The notes: generated by a model from the letters alone, not told the origin. 64,000 nucleotides of DNA from Mycobacteroides abscessus ATCC 19977 (GCF_000069185.1 NC_010397.1:248001-312000); one strand, 5' to 3'. Counted from the stretch's first letter, positions 7,924 through 17,097 are shown. A program made the numbers and translations.

Positions 7924-8432
7924 AGCCGCTGACAACGATTGTGACCATGCTGGTGCTGGCGGCGGCGACCGCATGCCAAGGCCCGGGCACCGGGCCCGCG
8001 AAGACGACAAGTGAGGACACGATGCAACCCATCACGTTGACGGTCACCGAAGCCGCGCGCATCACTGCTGGTTACGTTTCGCTGGTTTCCGGCCAAGAGG
8101 TGGACCCCAGTCCCGATGGTGTCGAGAAGGTCGGTTGCCGTACCAACAAGGAATCCTTGATGAGCGAGGGGCCGCCGTGGAAGGTGCGTCGACAGTGGTG
8201 GGTGGACCACCCTCCGCGGGAATTGATCAGCGGTGCCATGGGCCGGTTGGAATCTCTTGCCGCACAGGGATTTGAGCGTCAGCCATGGACCCGGCCGGAC
8301 CCGGAACCGTTGGACACCAAGACCTACCACGACGCCCGGGGCTATGTGGTGGGCGCCCGCGCCTACACCACCGCCGGTGGACGGGAGCTGTTCGAGGTCA
8401 CCGTGATGTCGCCCTGCGCCAACGAGGGCTAG
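7920..8432 (+). CDS. Lipoprotein, candidate partner or immunity protein of upstream hydrolase
   Basis: 170 aa. Type II signal peptide with lipobox ending TAC (Cys near residue 19), so the mature protein is tethered outside the cytoplasmic membrane. Two further Cys (GCRTN and SPCAN) could form a disulfide. Start is the ATG overlapping the hydrolase stop by 4 bp; the longer frame reaches into that gene. Family not recognised. Its coupling to a putatively secreted hydrolase and its extracytoplasmic location fit an immunity or folding partner. Its 3' end overlaps the convergent phosphatase gene by 4 bp. Confidence 0.7.
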   Translation: MKPLTTIVTMLVLAAATACQGPGTGPAKTTSEDTMQPITLTVTEAARITAGYVSLVSGQEVDPSPDGVEKVGCRTNKESLMSEGPPWKVRRQWWVDHPPRELISGAMGRLESLAAQGFERQPWTRPDPEPLDTKTYHDARGYVVGARAYTTAGGRELFEVTVMSPCANEG

Positions 8433-9100
8433 CGGTAAGTCACCAGATCCCGGTTGCCGCCGTCGCCGATCAGATGGGTGTGGTCGTTGAAGGCGAGTAG
8501 GCTGATTCCGCGCTTGCCGTTGACGAGTGACGTTATCGAGGAATTGATGACAACACGTTGTGCGGTAAGCCAATTCGATACACTTCCGCCCCACAGATCC
8601 GCGACGATCATGCCGATGACACCGGCGGAGGTAGCGACCACGGTGTCGCCGTCGAGCTGGGTGGCATGGGCCATGGCAGCCAGTACCCGCTGCTGAAAAC
8701 GCGTATAGCTCTCCGCGTATTCGCCGGATGAATCGGTGCTCGCCCACTGGGCCAGCCCATCTTCCAGGATGGCCTGGGTGTTTCCTTTGGCGAGACTCTT
8801 AACGGTGTTCATCGACGCCAGCCGGCGCATCCGGGAGTTCCCGACGATCTCCTTATAGTCGTACTCGTCCCAGCGGTCGTCCTGTTGTGGCTCGGACCGC
8901 AGCGTCATCGTGATCGCCTCGGCGGTCTGCCGTTGCCGCTTCATCCCGCCGTGCAGGACCCGCACGCCTCCGAGTCCGCGGCGCGCGAGCTCGGCCGCCA
9001 CGTTTTCGGCCTGCTGCTGCCCGATGCTGGTCAGCGGGCTATCGGGACTGCTCGAGTAGTTGGCAGCCTGACCATGCCGGACCAGGTAGATGACGCCCAT
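8429..9100 (-). CDS. Histidine phosphatase family protein
   Basis: 223 aa. Begins MGVIYLVRHGQAA, the phosphohistidine RHG motif of the phosphoglycerate mutase-like superfamily. The second catalytic His appears replaced: the usual SHG position reads VVATSAGVIGM, so activity may be altered. The start is the ATG immediately before the RHG strand; the longer open frame upstream has no support. Ends convergent with the lipoprotein gene. Substrate unknown; broad-specificity phosphatases of this family act on sugar phosphates or nucleotides. Confidence 0.8.
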   Translation of the reverse strand: MGVIYLVRHGQAANYSSSPDSPLTSIGQQQAENVAAELARRGLGGVRVLHGGMKRQRQTAEAITMTLRSEPQQDDRWDEYDYKEIVGNSRMRRLASMNTVKSLAKGNTQAILEDGLAQWASTDSSGEYAESYTRFQQRVLAAMAHATQLDGDTVVATSAGVIGMIVADLWGGSVSNWLTAQRVVINSSITSLVNGKRGISLLAFNDHTHLIGDGGNRDLVTYR

Positions 9101-9384
9101 GCAGGGAATGGTATCGACTAGCTGTCGCCGAGTACCCGGCGCTTCTGGGCCTCGGACTCGGCCCCATATGAGTGCGCCGGAACCACGCAGGGCTAGCCCG
9201 GAGGGCGCCGCCGGCCGCCCGGTCCTTACCTGGAGTTCGGCGACCTCCGGCGGAGGAAGGATCGACATACCGAGTTGGGGGATGAGCAGACCGTCACGAC
9301 GCTGAGCACCAGCAGGCTCACGCGGCTCTTGCTCATGCCGCGAAGTCTGTCGCGTGCGGGACCCGCGCCTCTAGCATCGGACAG

Positions 9385-10620
9385 ATGGACTTCGCCCCGT
9401 CTGCCCGCGCCGCCGAATTGATCGCCGCCGTCCGAGAGTTCATCGACGCAGAGGTCATGCCGGTAGAACGTGCGGTGTTGGCCCACCATGACGAGCTGCT
9501 GGGTGCACGCGCGGGTACGACCGCCGAACTGTGGCACGTGCCCCCCGAGCTGGATTCACTCAAGGCGAAAGCGCGTGCTGCCGGATTGTGGAATCTGTTT
9601 CTGCCCGATCCCGAATTGGGTGGCGGGCTATCCAACTCCGAATACGCGCCGCTGGCCGAACAGATGGGTCGTTCGCTGTTCGCGCCCACGGTATTCAACT
9701 GCAACGCACCTGATTCCGGAAACATGGAGGTACTGCACCGATACGGCAGTCAGGAGCAGAAAGAGGTATGGCTCGAACCACTGTTGGAGGGCGATATCCG
9801 GTCCGCGTTCTGCATGACCGAACCCGATGTCGCATCTTCCGATGCCACGAACATGGCAGCCACTGCCGTCGTCGAGGGCGACGAGGTGGTGATCAACGGG
9901 CGTAAGTGGTGGAGCACCGGCGTCGGCCACCCGGACTGCAAGGTGATCATCTTCATGGGTCTGACGGACCCCAACGCGCATCGGTACGCCCGCCACTCCA
10001 TGGTTTTGGTCCCGATGGACACCCCGGGTATCACCGTTGAGCGCATGCTGCCCACCATGGGCTTTTACGACGAGCCAGGCGGACACGGGGTGGTGTCGTT
10101 CGACAATGTGCGGCTCCCGGCCGATGCGTTCATCGCCGGGCCGGGCAAGGGATTCGAGATCGCTCAGGGAAGGCTGGGGCCTGGGCGCGTGCACCATGCG
10201 ATGCGGCTGATCGGTCTGGCCGAGGTGGCGTTGGAGCACGCGTGCCGACGAGGCCTGGACCGCACCGCCTTTGGCAAACCGTTGGTAAACCTGGGCGGTA
10301 ACCGTGAGCGCATCGCCGATGCGCGCATCGCCATCAACCAGACGCGGCTACTGGTGCTGCATGCCGCCTGGCTGCTGGACACCGTGGGCATCATGGGAGC
10401 GCTGTCGGCGGTGTCCGAGATCAAGGTGGCCGCCCCCAACATGGCCCAGCAGGTCATTGACATGGCGATCCAAATACACGGTGGTGGAGGGCTTTCCAAT
10501 GACTTTCCGCTGGCAGCCGCCTGGGTGAACGCGCGAGCGCTGCGGCTGGCCGACGGGCCCGACGAGGTGCACCGCGGCGTGGTGGCCCGAATTGAGTTGG
10601 CGAAATACGCTAACGACTGA
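9385..10620 (+). CDS. Acyl-CoA dehydrogenase (FadE family)
   Basis: 411 aa with all three acyl-CoA dehydrogenase parts: helical N-terminus, central beta domain with the FAD/substrate signature FCMTEPDVASSDATNM, and C-terminal helices ending RLADGPDEVHRG, where the Glu of D-E-V-H is at the position used as catalytic base in ACAD10/11-like and isovaleryl-CoA-like enzymes. Catalyses alpha-beta dehydrogenation of an acyl-CoA with FAD, feeding electrons to ETF. Chain length not readable. It overlaps the convergent ThrE-like gene by 11 bp. Confidence 0.9.
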   Translation: MDFAPSARAAELIAAVREFIDAEVMPVERAVLAHHDELLGARAGTTAELWHVPPELDSLKAKARAAGLWNLFLPDPELGGGLSNSEYAPLAEQMGRSLFAPTVFNCNAPDSGNMEVLHRYGSQEQKEVWLEPLLEGDIRSAFCMTEPDVASSDATNMAATAVVEGDEVVINGRKWWSTGVGHPDCKVIIFMGLTDPNAHRYARHSMVLVPMDTPGITVERMLPTMGFYDEPGGHGVVSFDNVRLPADAFIAGPGKGFEIAQGRLGPGRVHHAMRLIGLAEVALEHACRRGLDRTAFGKPLVNLGGNRERIADARIAINQTRLLVLHAAWLLDTVGIMGALSAVSEIKVAAPNMAQQVIDMAIQIHGGGGLSNDFPLAAAWVNARALRLADGPDEVHRGVVARIELAKYAND

Positions 10621-11911
10621 CGGTGAGTGCGTAGCGCATCCCGCGATGCAGACTGGCGCCTACCAGCAGCCCCAGCGCGATCGAGAAGATCGCCATGCAG
10701 GTGTCGAGCAGCGCGGTCAGGTTGGCATGCCCGGTGGCGGCCACCTCGCTGACGTTCACAAAGCTCAGCGCACCTGGCACCAAGCACCAGAAGGCCGCCA
10801 GTAGCAACACAATTGCCGACGGAGCACCCTTGAACCGGGCGGCGAACAATGCGAAGGGAACAACGGCGACCGCGCCCACGAAGCCCGTCATGGCCGGGGC
10901 CAGGAACAGGCTTCCCAGCCGCTGTCCGAGCATCGCGACGCCGATAGCCAGCACCAACCAGATCAGCGATCCGCGCGGCGCGGACTTGTAGAGGTAGAAC
11001 CCGACTGCGATCACCGGCACCGCCAGGGCGATCGTCCAACTGCCGAGTGGTGGGCCCAGCGGCGAGGGCTGCGGCGGGCCAGCCACTTTCACGCCGATCA
11101 CCACGCCCAATGCCAGCAGCATCAGTTGCGCGATGCCGTACACGATGCGGGTGGAACCGGCCATCAGCTGGGTGCTTGTCAGTTCCAAGGCCCCGATGGT
11201 GAGGGTCATGCCGGGAAGGACGGCGATCAGGGCCGGCGCCAGCACGCGCGCCAGCCCCTCGCTGGGAACGTTCGCGACGATGAGGGTGCTGATCACCGTC
11301 ACCACAAAGGCGGCTACGGCGGGCATGGTGGCCGCCAAGGTGGGCATGGGGTTGGTAGCCAGCATGAGCACGCCGACGATGAGGCCCAATACCAGGTAGG
11401 CGGGCAGCGCCGACGAGGTGGGAGCCAGCGCCAATCCGAAACCGAGGGTCAAGATGGTGTGTCCCACGACCGTCAGGACGGTCCCGAAACGCGGCTTCAG
11501 ACATCTGATCTCGTAGATCCGCGCGATTGCATCGGCCGGGGCGATGGCACCCACGACGGCCATGTCTGCGATGGCGTCGATGTGGCCGGCTTGATCCAAC
11601 TGCGCCGTGTTACGGGTGGATTCCTCGACTTCGAGCTGTCCGGTGACACCGTCGATCTGGATGATCAGCACCGTCGGCAGCACGACGGCGCGTAACTCCT
11701 TGTCGGTGTATTGCGGTGCGATGTCATGCAATTTGGCCAGCACCAGGTTGGTGGGTTGTCCCACCTCAAGCATTGCGATACCGAGCATCCGCAACATGGT
11801 GACGACCTCGGCATCCGGGAAATGTCTCGCGTCAGCCAGCGGTACGGGCTTGTCCTTGAGGGTCTTCCGGACAAGCGCCAGGGCTCTTCCACGCCGGGGC
11901 AGCGCCGTCAT
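10610..11911 (-). CDS. ThrE-like threonine/serine exporter family protein
   Basis: 433 aa. The N-terminal 150 residues are a cytosolic ThrE domain (contains MLRMLGIAMLEVGQPTNLV and a hydrolase-like stretch), followed by about ten membrane helices including a repeated NPMPTLAAT-type segment. This matches the fused ThrE/DUF3815 exporters such as Corynebacterium ThrE and the M. tuberculosis Rv3737 type, which export threonine and serine by proton antiport. Start chosen at MTALPRRG; the longer frame overlaps the upstream lapA-like gene out of register. Separated by only 20 bp from that gene, so probably one transcript. Confidence 0.85.
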   Translation of the reverse strand: MTALPRRGRALALVRKTLKDKPVPLADARHFPDAEVVTMLRMLGIAMLEVGQPTNLVLAKLHDIAPQYTDKELRAVVLPTVLIIQIDGVTGQLEVEESTRNTAQLDQAGHIDAIADMAVVGAIAPADAIARIYEIRCLKPRFGTVLTVVGHTILTLGFGLALAPTSSALPAYLVLGLIVGVLMLATNPMPTLAATMPAVAAFVVTVISTLIVANVPSEGLARVLAPALIAVLPGMTLTIGALELTSTQLMAGSTRIVYGIAQLMLLALGVVIGVKVAGPPQPSPLGPPLGSWTIALAVPVIAVGFYLYKSAPRGSLIWLVLAIGVAMLGQRLGSLFLAPAMTGFVGAVAVVPFALFAARFKGAPSAIVLLLAAFWCLVPGALSFVNVSEVAATGHANLTALLDTCMAIFSIALGLLVGASLHRGMRYALTVSR

Positions 11912-11931
11912 GCGCCGACTGTAGTCGGCAG

Positions 11932-12312
11932 CTAGGCCCGCAGGTTCTTCTTCGCGGCACGTCGCAGTTGCACGATGCGCACGATGCCCACCAGCGCGGT
12001 CAGGAGTGCACCCGCCACGGCGGCGATGAGCACCGTCACGCCCAGCGGCAGATTGAGATGCCAGACCAGAAATGTCGTCGTGACCGTGTTCATGTTCTGC
12101 GTGATGAAGATCAGCAGCAGGATCAGGATGAGCAGGCCCAGGATGACGCCGGTCCACGTTGCCGCCGCACGAGTCCGCGTGACCGCGTCCTCTTTCTTCT
12201 TGGGCTTGGCGGACCCGGACTTGGCGGGTAGCGGAGCCTGCTCCCCGACGGGGATTTCGGTCGATGAGTCCACAACCGGAGAGTCCGGCGTCGTACCGGG
12301 GTCACTGGTCAT
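11932..12312 (-). CDS. LapA-domain (DUF1049) membrane protein
   Basis: 126 aa. A charged, Pro/Lys-rich N-terminal tail of about 48 residues precedes two membrane helices (about 52-72 and 88-110) joined by the QNMNTVTTTFLVWHLNLPLG loop that marks LapA/DUF1049 proteins, and a short basic tail. In E. coli LapA takes part in envelope lipid homeostasis; the mycobacterial role is unknown. It lies 20 bp upstream of the ThrE-like gene on the same strand. Confidence 0.8.
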   Translation of the reverse strand: MTSDPGTTPDSPVVDSSTEIPVGEQAPLPAKSGSAKPKKKEDAVTRTRAAATWTGVILGLLILILLLIFITQNMNTVTTTFLVWHLNLPLGVTVLIAAVAGALLTALVGIVRIVQLRRAAKKNLRA

Positions 12313-12415
12313 GGGTTCATCATTTGCTACATGGGCGCTGATTGCAAGCGTAGGAGCTCGACTTTTCGCGGACGGGATCAGCTCGATACCCGGGGAGACC
12401 GAGGCTCCATGCAGG

Positions 12416-13498
12416 TCAAATGCGGATCGTGCCCCTGCCCGCGATCAGCGGAAGATCCAGTGGCGTCAGAAAGCCCGGCTTAGCGTCGATAACCGCAGGT
12501 ATTGCGTTGATCGCCCGCATTCCGGTAGCCAGGCATCCGCCGATGGCGCCGTCTCCGGAGCGCTCGTCCCGGAAGACGGTCTCTTGGGTGATGTTGGGGC
12601 TGCCCTTGATCTCGATTCGGTACGCGTCGTTGTCCACGGACTGCGCCCGCGGCCACTGCGGCGCGGTGTCGTTGGTAATACGGTTCACGTGTTCGATGAC
12701 GATTTTGGGCTCGCCACCCACCCAGCCACGGATCTCGAAGCGGACGGCAGCACAATGCCCCGCGGGAATGGTGCCGGTGTTTGGCGCGGACCCGTAGCTG
12801 ATCTCTGTTGGTGTAGCCCACTTTTCGTAGACGGTATCTATCTTGTCGAGTTTGACCCCCACGGCGTCGGCGATCATGGGGATGGTGTGGCCCCAGGCCA
12901 GGATCAGTACCTCAGGGATCTCCAGCACCGCCGGTTGGTCCATGGGGGCGCCCAGCCCCATCGGGGTACTGAAATCGCCGTTGTAGTACTGGTAGTCCAG
13001 AAGTTCTTGTACCAGAACAGAATCCACCCGTCCGCCCACGCCGAGCAGGGTCATCGGGAACAGGTCGTTGGCGAAGCCCGGATCGATGCCGGTGGTGAAG
13101 CAGGAGGTCTGCCCCGCCTCGCACGCGTGCTGGATGTCGGCGAGCATCTCGGGCGGACAGACCTGCGGGTACACCCACGGTGTCATGGCGGTGGAGACGA
13201 TGTTATGCCCGCTGCGTAATGCGCGGGACATGTTGTCGATGTTCTCCAACGCGTACTGCGCGGTCGGGCCGAAGTACGCGACAGTGCCCTCGGTGCCCAG
13301 CGCGGCATCGATATCGGTGGTGGCGGCCAGCCCGGTTGGGTGACTGCCAACCAGGGTTCCGACGTCCACCCCGTCCTTGGCCGGATCGTGGACCAGTACC
13401 GCCGCCAGCTCGAAGACCGGATGGTCCAGTAATTCGCGGATTACCAGCTTGCCGACAACTCCTGTGCCCCAAACGATGACGGGATACTTATCACTCAT
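12416..13498 (-). CDS. DapB-like NAD(P)H-dependent dehydrogenase
   Basis: 360 aa. N-terminal Rossmann fold with GTGVVG at about residues 9-14, as in the dihydrodipicolinate reductase N-terminal domain family. The length and the C-terminal half match the mycobacterial DapB-like/2,4-diaminopentanoate dehydrogenase-type proteins rather than true DapB (about 250 aa). Likely reduces or oxidises an imine or carbonyl; substrate unknown. Start is MSDKYPVIVWG, preceded by GAGTGAGCAGAGC. It follows the SDR gene on the same strand (28 bp gap), suggesting a joint pathway under the divergent TetR. Confidence 0.8.
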   Translation of the reverse strand: MSDKYPVIVWGTGVVGKLVIRELLDHPVFELAAVLVHDPAKDGVDVGTLVGSHPTGLAATTDIDAALGTEGTVAYFGPTAQYALENIDNMSRALRSGHNIVSTAMTPWVYPQVCPPEMLADIQHACEAGQTSCFTTGIDPGFANDLFPMTLLGVGGRVDSVLVQELLDYQYYNGDFSTPMGLGAPMDQPAVLEIPEVLILAWGHTIPMIADAVGVKLDKIDTVYEKWATPTEISYGSAPNTGTIPAGHCAAVRFEIRGWVGGEPKIVIEHVNRITNDTAPQWPRAQSVDNDAYRIEIKGSPNITQETVFRDERSGDGAIGGCLATGMRAINAIPAVIDAKPGFLTPLDLPLIAGRGTIRI

Positions 13499-13526
13499 GC
13501 TCTGCTCACTCTCTTCGCGCAAGCGC

Positions 13527-14309
13527 TCATCGGAAAAACTCGCCACCATTGACGAATAGGGTCTGCCCGGTCACCATTCGGGCTCGGTCCGACACGAAGA
13601 ACACCACCGCGTCGGCGACGTCTTCGTCGGCAGGCATCTCGCCCAAGGGGAATTTGGCCGTCAGTTCCGCGAGCACCTCCTCCTGGGTGATGCCGCGCTG
13701 CTGAGCGACCAGGCCGATGTACAGCTGAATGGGCGGGCCGTACATCCACGTCGGCACCACCATGTTGAGACGGATCTTGTGTGGCCCGAGTTCCTTCGCC
13801 AACTGATACATCGCGTTCTGCAGCGCGCCCTTGGACGTCGCGTACGCGGACTGCGGCAGTTGCGGATGGAACGCCGATTGCGAACCGATGAAAACCACCG
13901 ACCCGCCCTTTTTCTTCAGCTCCGGGACCGCGGCCTGTACCAGCTGCAGCGTGCCGACCACGTTGGTGTTCAGCATCGCCTGCCATTGCGCCAGGTCCGC
14001 CCCCTCGATGCCACCGAACACGTCCTCTTTGGCGGCGACATTGACCAGCGCGTCCACGGCGCCGAATCTCTTGACAGCGGTATCGATGAGGCCCTGGCAT
14101 GCGGTCGCGTCGGTGATGTCGGTGACCGCCCATGTGGCGGAACCGCCCGTGTCATCGAGTTCGGTCGTGAGCCTTTCGAGGTTCTCCCGCGTGCGGGCGC
14201 CGAGCACCACGTTCGCACCGTCTTGATGTGCCTTCAGCGCGACCTCGCGACCCAATCCGGTGCCCACTCCGGATATCACCACCGTTTTTCCGGAAAGAAG
14301 TCCTGTCAT
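13527..14309 (-). CDS. Short-chain dehydrogenase/reductase
   Basis: 260 aa, classical SDR: cofactor motif ISGVGTGLGREV near residues 11-22, NVAAKEDVF in place of NNAG, catalytic Ser in FIGSQSAF, and SAYATSKGAL giving Tyr-x-x-x-Lys. Uses NAD(P)(H) to interconvert an alcohol and ketone. Divergent from a TetR gene whose start is 60 bp away, with a palindrome between them; followed by the DapB-like gene. These two enzymes probably form the operon controlled by that regulator. Confidence 0.88.
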   Translation of the reverse strand: MTGLLSGKTVVISGVGTGLGREVALKAHQDGANVVLGARTRENLERLTTELDDTGGSATWAVTDITDATACQGLIDTAVKRFGAVDALVNVAAKEDVFGGIEGADLAQWQAMLNTNVVGTLQLVQAAVPELKKKGGSVVFIGSQSAFHPQLPQSAYATSKGALQNAMYQLAKELGPHKIRLNMVVPTWMYGPPIQLYIGLVAQQRGITQEEVLAELTAKFPLGEMPADEDVADAVVFFVSDRARMVTGQTLFVNGGEFFR

Positions 14310-14343
14310 CGGCTGCCCTTCTGTCTGTGACCCACGCCTCAAC

Positions 14344-14358
14344 GTTACACAGTGTTAC
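14344..14358. promoter_or_regulatory. Palindromic TetR operator candidate
   Basis: GTTACACAGTGTTAC is a near-palindrome with a perfect ACAC-A-GTGT core. It lies 35 bp upstream of the SDR start and 11 bp upstream of the TetR start, where binding would block both divergent promoters. Function is inferred from position and symmetry. Confidence 0.5.
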
Positions 14359-14368
14359 GATATTTGCA

Positions 14369-14989
14369 ATGAGTACCGAAGAGTCATCCTTGGGCAGGGG
14401 CCGTCGCCGCAGCTCCGATATCGACGTCAAGGCGCTTGCTGCCGCGCGCGAGCTTTTGGTGGAACAGGGCTGGGAGGCCACCACCATGGTTGCGATCGCC
14501 GATCGCGCGAGTGTCGGCAAGCCGGCGCTGTACCGCCGATGGCCCTCGCGCGCGCACCTGGTGTTCGAGGCGGTGTTCGGGTGGACGGCGCCCACGCCGG
14601 AGATGAGCGCCGCCGCCGGGGTCACCGATTGGGTTCGCCAATCCTGTTCGTACACAGCTGAACTGTTCGAGCGGCCGGATGTCATAGCGGCAGCTCCCGC
14701 GTTACTCGGCCAGATGCGCACCGATCCCGAACTAGGACAGGCCTTGTGGGGGAGTTTCGGTGCCACCGGCGCCGGTCTGCTCTCCCGGGTAATGCGTGCA
14801 CAGCAGCCGGAGATTGGTCAGGAGGAGGCGCAGGAGCGCGCCAACGCCATCATGTTCATGATCATCGGAGCTAACATGCTCGCGCGCCAATTGCTGCCCG
14901 GCGAGCACGCGGAGGCGGTTATCAAACATTTGCCAGAGCTTTTGACGGAGCCGGGTGAGAGTCCCGGATCGGTCAGGCCATCTGGTTAG
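14369..14989 (+). CDS. TetR-family transcriptional regulator
   Basis: 206 aa. Helix-turn-helix at about residues 22-62 (TTMVAIADRASVGKPALYRR followed by W), then an all-helical sensor domain resembling TetR_C_16/AcrR types. Divergent from the SDR/DapB-like operon, with a short palindrome between the starts. Most likely represses that operon and itself. Effector unknown. Confidence 0.87.
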   Translation: MSTEESSLGRGRRRSSDIDVKALAAARELLVEQGWEATTMVAIADRASVGKPALYRRWPSRAHLVFEAVFGWTAPTPEMSAAAGVTDWVRQSCSYTAELFERPDVIAAAPALLGQMRTDPELGQALWGSFGATGAGLLSRVMRAQQPEIGQEEAQERANAIMFMIIGANMLARQLLPGEHAEAVIKHLPELLTEPGESPGSVRPSG

Positions 14990-15052
14990 CCACCGGAATC
15001 TTCCTGACGGTAAAGGCGGGCAGGTCGGCGGATGCCCGGCTACTGTCGAGGA

Positions 15053-15985
15053 ATGCGCAGGGCCGCACAACTGCTCGTTGCCGTCATGGCGGCGATTTTC
15101 TTCAGCGGCTGCGGCAGCGCCAATCCCCTGGGCGGAGGCCCCCTTTCGGGTAATCTGAATACGCTGATCGTCGGCTCCGCGGACTTCCCCGAATCGAAGA
15201 CCGTCGCCGAGCTATACGCGCAGATACTGCAGATCAACGGCTTTGACGTCACCAGGCAGTTGGGTATCGGTAGCCGTGAAACGTATATCCCGGCGGTCAA
15301 GGACCATTCGATCGACCTCATTGCCGACTACACCGGAAATCTACTGCGCTACTTTGACCCGGAGGCCACCGCTACCAAGCCCGATGAAGTCGAGCTCGCG
15401 CTGCTACGCAAGCTCGACGGCGATCTGGACATCTTGTCGCCCTCGCCGGCCGCTGATGCCGACACGCTATGCGTCACCAGGGCCACCGCGGAGAAGTGGA
15501 ATCTGCGCTCGATCGGCGACCTGGCGGCGCACTCGGCGGAGGTCACGGTCGGCGCGCCCTCGGAATTCCTGCACCGCAGTGTCGGGCTGGCGGGGCTCAA
15601 GGCCAATTATGGACTGGATATCCCGGAATCGCGGTTCGTCGCCATCAGCGATGGCGGCGGACCGGCGACGGTCAAGGCGCTGGTGGATGGGACCATCACC
15701 ACGGCCAACATCTTCAGCACCTCACCGGCCATTGCCGAGCACGATCTGGTGGTCTTGGACGATCCCAAGTTCACGTTCCCGGCCGGCAATCTGGTGCCGT
15801 TGGTCAACGCGCAGAAGAAATCCGAGAAATTGAAGAAGGTGCTGGACGCGCTCTCGGCGCGACTGACCACGGCGGACCTCACCGGCCTCAATGCCGCAGT
15901 GTCCGGCAACAACGGAGTCGACCCCAAGGAAGCAGCACAGAAATGGTTGACGGACAAGGGCTTCGACAAACCCGTGGGGGCGTGA
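15053..15985 (+). CDS. proX: Osmoprotectant ABC transporter, substrate-binding lipoprotein ProX
   Basis: 310 aa. Lipobox FSGC gives a membrane-tethered mature protein. The body is an OpuAC/ProX-type periplasmic-binding domain: VGSADFPESKTVAELYAQIL, then DLIADYTGNLL, typical of glycine betaine/choline/carnitine receptors. First gene of proX-proV-proW-proZ, the same order as Rv3759c-Rv3756c in M. tuberculosis. Start is the ATG after GAGGA; an in-frame ATG 21 bp upstream is less likely. Delivers quaternary-amine solutes to the ProWZ permease. Confidence 0.92.
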   Translation: MRRAAQLLVAVMAAIFFSGCGSANPLGGGPLSGNLNTLIVGSADFPESKTVAELYAQILQINGFDVTRQLGIGSRETYIPAVKDHSIDLIADYTGNLLRYFDPEATATKPDEVELALLRKLDGDLDILSPSPAADADTLCVTRATAEKWNLRSIGDLAAHSAEVTVGAPSEFLHRSVGLAGLKANYGLDIPESRFVAISDGGGPATVKALVDGTITTANIFSTSPAIAEHDLVVLDDPKFTFPAGNLVPLVNAQKKSEKLKKVLDALSARLTTADLTGLNAAVSGNNGVDPKEAAQKWLTDKGFDKPVGA

Positions 15986-15989
15986 CCGC

Positions 15990-17096
15990 TTGATTACCTT
16001 CGAAAACGTCACCAAGCAGTACCCGGACGGGACCACTGCGGTCGACGATCTCAACATGCATGTGGACAAGGGATCGTTCACTGTGTTCGTGGGGCCGTCG
16101 GGATGCGGCAAGACCACGTCGATGCGGATGATCAACAGGATGACCGATCTCACCTCGGGACTGCTGACCGTCGATGGGGCGGATGTCCGGACAGTGGACC
16201 CGGTCAAGCTGCGGCTGGGCATCGGATACGTCATTCAGAACGCCGGTCTGATGCCCCACCAGCGGGTGATCGACAACGTGGCCACCGTGCCGGTGCTGCG
16301 CGGTGAATCTCGGCGCGCCGCGCGGAAAACCGCGCTCGAAGTGCTGGAGCGTGTGGGGCTCGATCCGAAGTTGGCGACCAGGTATCCCGCGCAGCTCTCC
16401 GGAGGCCAACAACAGCGTGTCGGGGTGGCGCGTGCATTGGCCGCCGACCCGCCGATCCTGTTGATGGATGAGCCCTTCAGTGCGGTTGACCCCAACGTGC
16501 GCGACGACCTGCAGGCCGAGATGCAGCGGTTACAGGCCGAGCTGAACAAGACCATCGTCTTCGTCACGCACGACATCGACGAGGCCGTCAAACTCGGCGA
16601 CAAGGTGGCGGTCTTCGGCCCCGGCGGCGTGCTACAGCAATACGACGAGCCCGAACGCGTGCTATCCAATCCGGCAAGCGATTTCGTGGCCGGATTCATC
16701 GGGCGTGACCGCGGCTATCGCGGTCTGCAATTCCGCGAAGCGGGCGAGGTGCCGCTCTACGAGATCCGGCAGGTACGCGAGCCACAAATCACCGACCTCA
16801 TCATTGCGCCCGGCGATTGGGTGCTGGTCTGCAATGCCGACGGCACCCCCTTCGGATGGATGGACGACGCCGGAGCGGACGTCTACCGATCCGGAAAGTC
16901 CTTATATGACAGCGTGATAGCGGGAGGTTCTCTCTTCGGTCCAGACGGGACGCTGCGCCAGGCGCTTGATGCTGCGCTGTCCTCGCCGTGCGGGCTGGGG
17001 GTGGCCATCGATGCTGATGGGCGGGTACGTGGTGGAGTCCGCGGCGACGACGTACTGACGGCCTTGGACCGCCAGCGCCGCAACGGGCAGCGATGA
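15990..17096 (+). CDS. proV: Osmoprotectant ABC transporter ATPase ProV
   Basis: 368 aa, starting with TTG 4 bp after proX. Walker A GPSGCGKTTS (about residues 34-43), Q-loop, signature LSGGQQQRVGVARAL (about 137-151), Walker B ILLMDEPFSAVD and the switch His (FVTHD) are all present. A C-terminal extension of about 130 residues corresponds to degenerate CBS modules that sense ionic strength in OpuA-like transporters. Powers uptake of compatible solutes. Confidence 0.92.
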   Translation: MITFENVTKQYPDGTTAVDDLNMHVDKGSFTVFVGPSGCGKTTSMRMINRMTDLTSGLLTVDGADVRTVDPVKLRLGIGYVIQNAGLMPHQRVIDNVATVPVLRGESRRAARKTALEVLERVGLDPKLATRYPAQLSGGQQQRVGVARALAADPPILLMDEPFSAVDPNVRDDLQAEMQRLQAELNKTIVFVTHDIDEAVKLGDKVAVFGPGGVLQQYDEPERVLSNPASDFVAGFIGRDRGYRGLQFREAGEVPLYEIRQVREPQITDLIIAPGDWVLVCNADGTPFGWMDDAGADVYRSGKSLYDSVIAGGSLFGPDGTLRQALDAALSSPCGLGVAIDADGRVRGGVRGDDVLTALDRQRRNGQR

Positions 17097-17097
17097 T

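Noticed and set aside
6649..8010. Long minus-strand open frame opposite the DUF1023 hydrolase
   Set aside because: GC-rich codon bias of the real gene leaves the antisense frame open; its translation is low-complexity Arg/His/Val with no domain, and the plus-strand gene has clear motifs and coupling.
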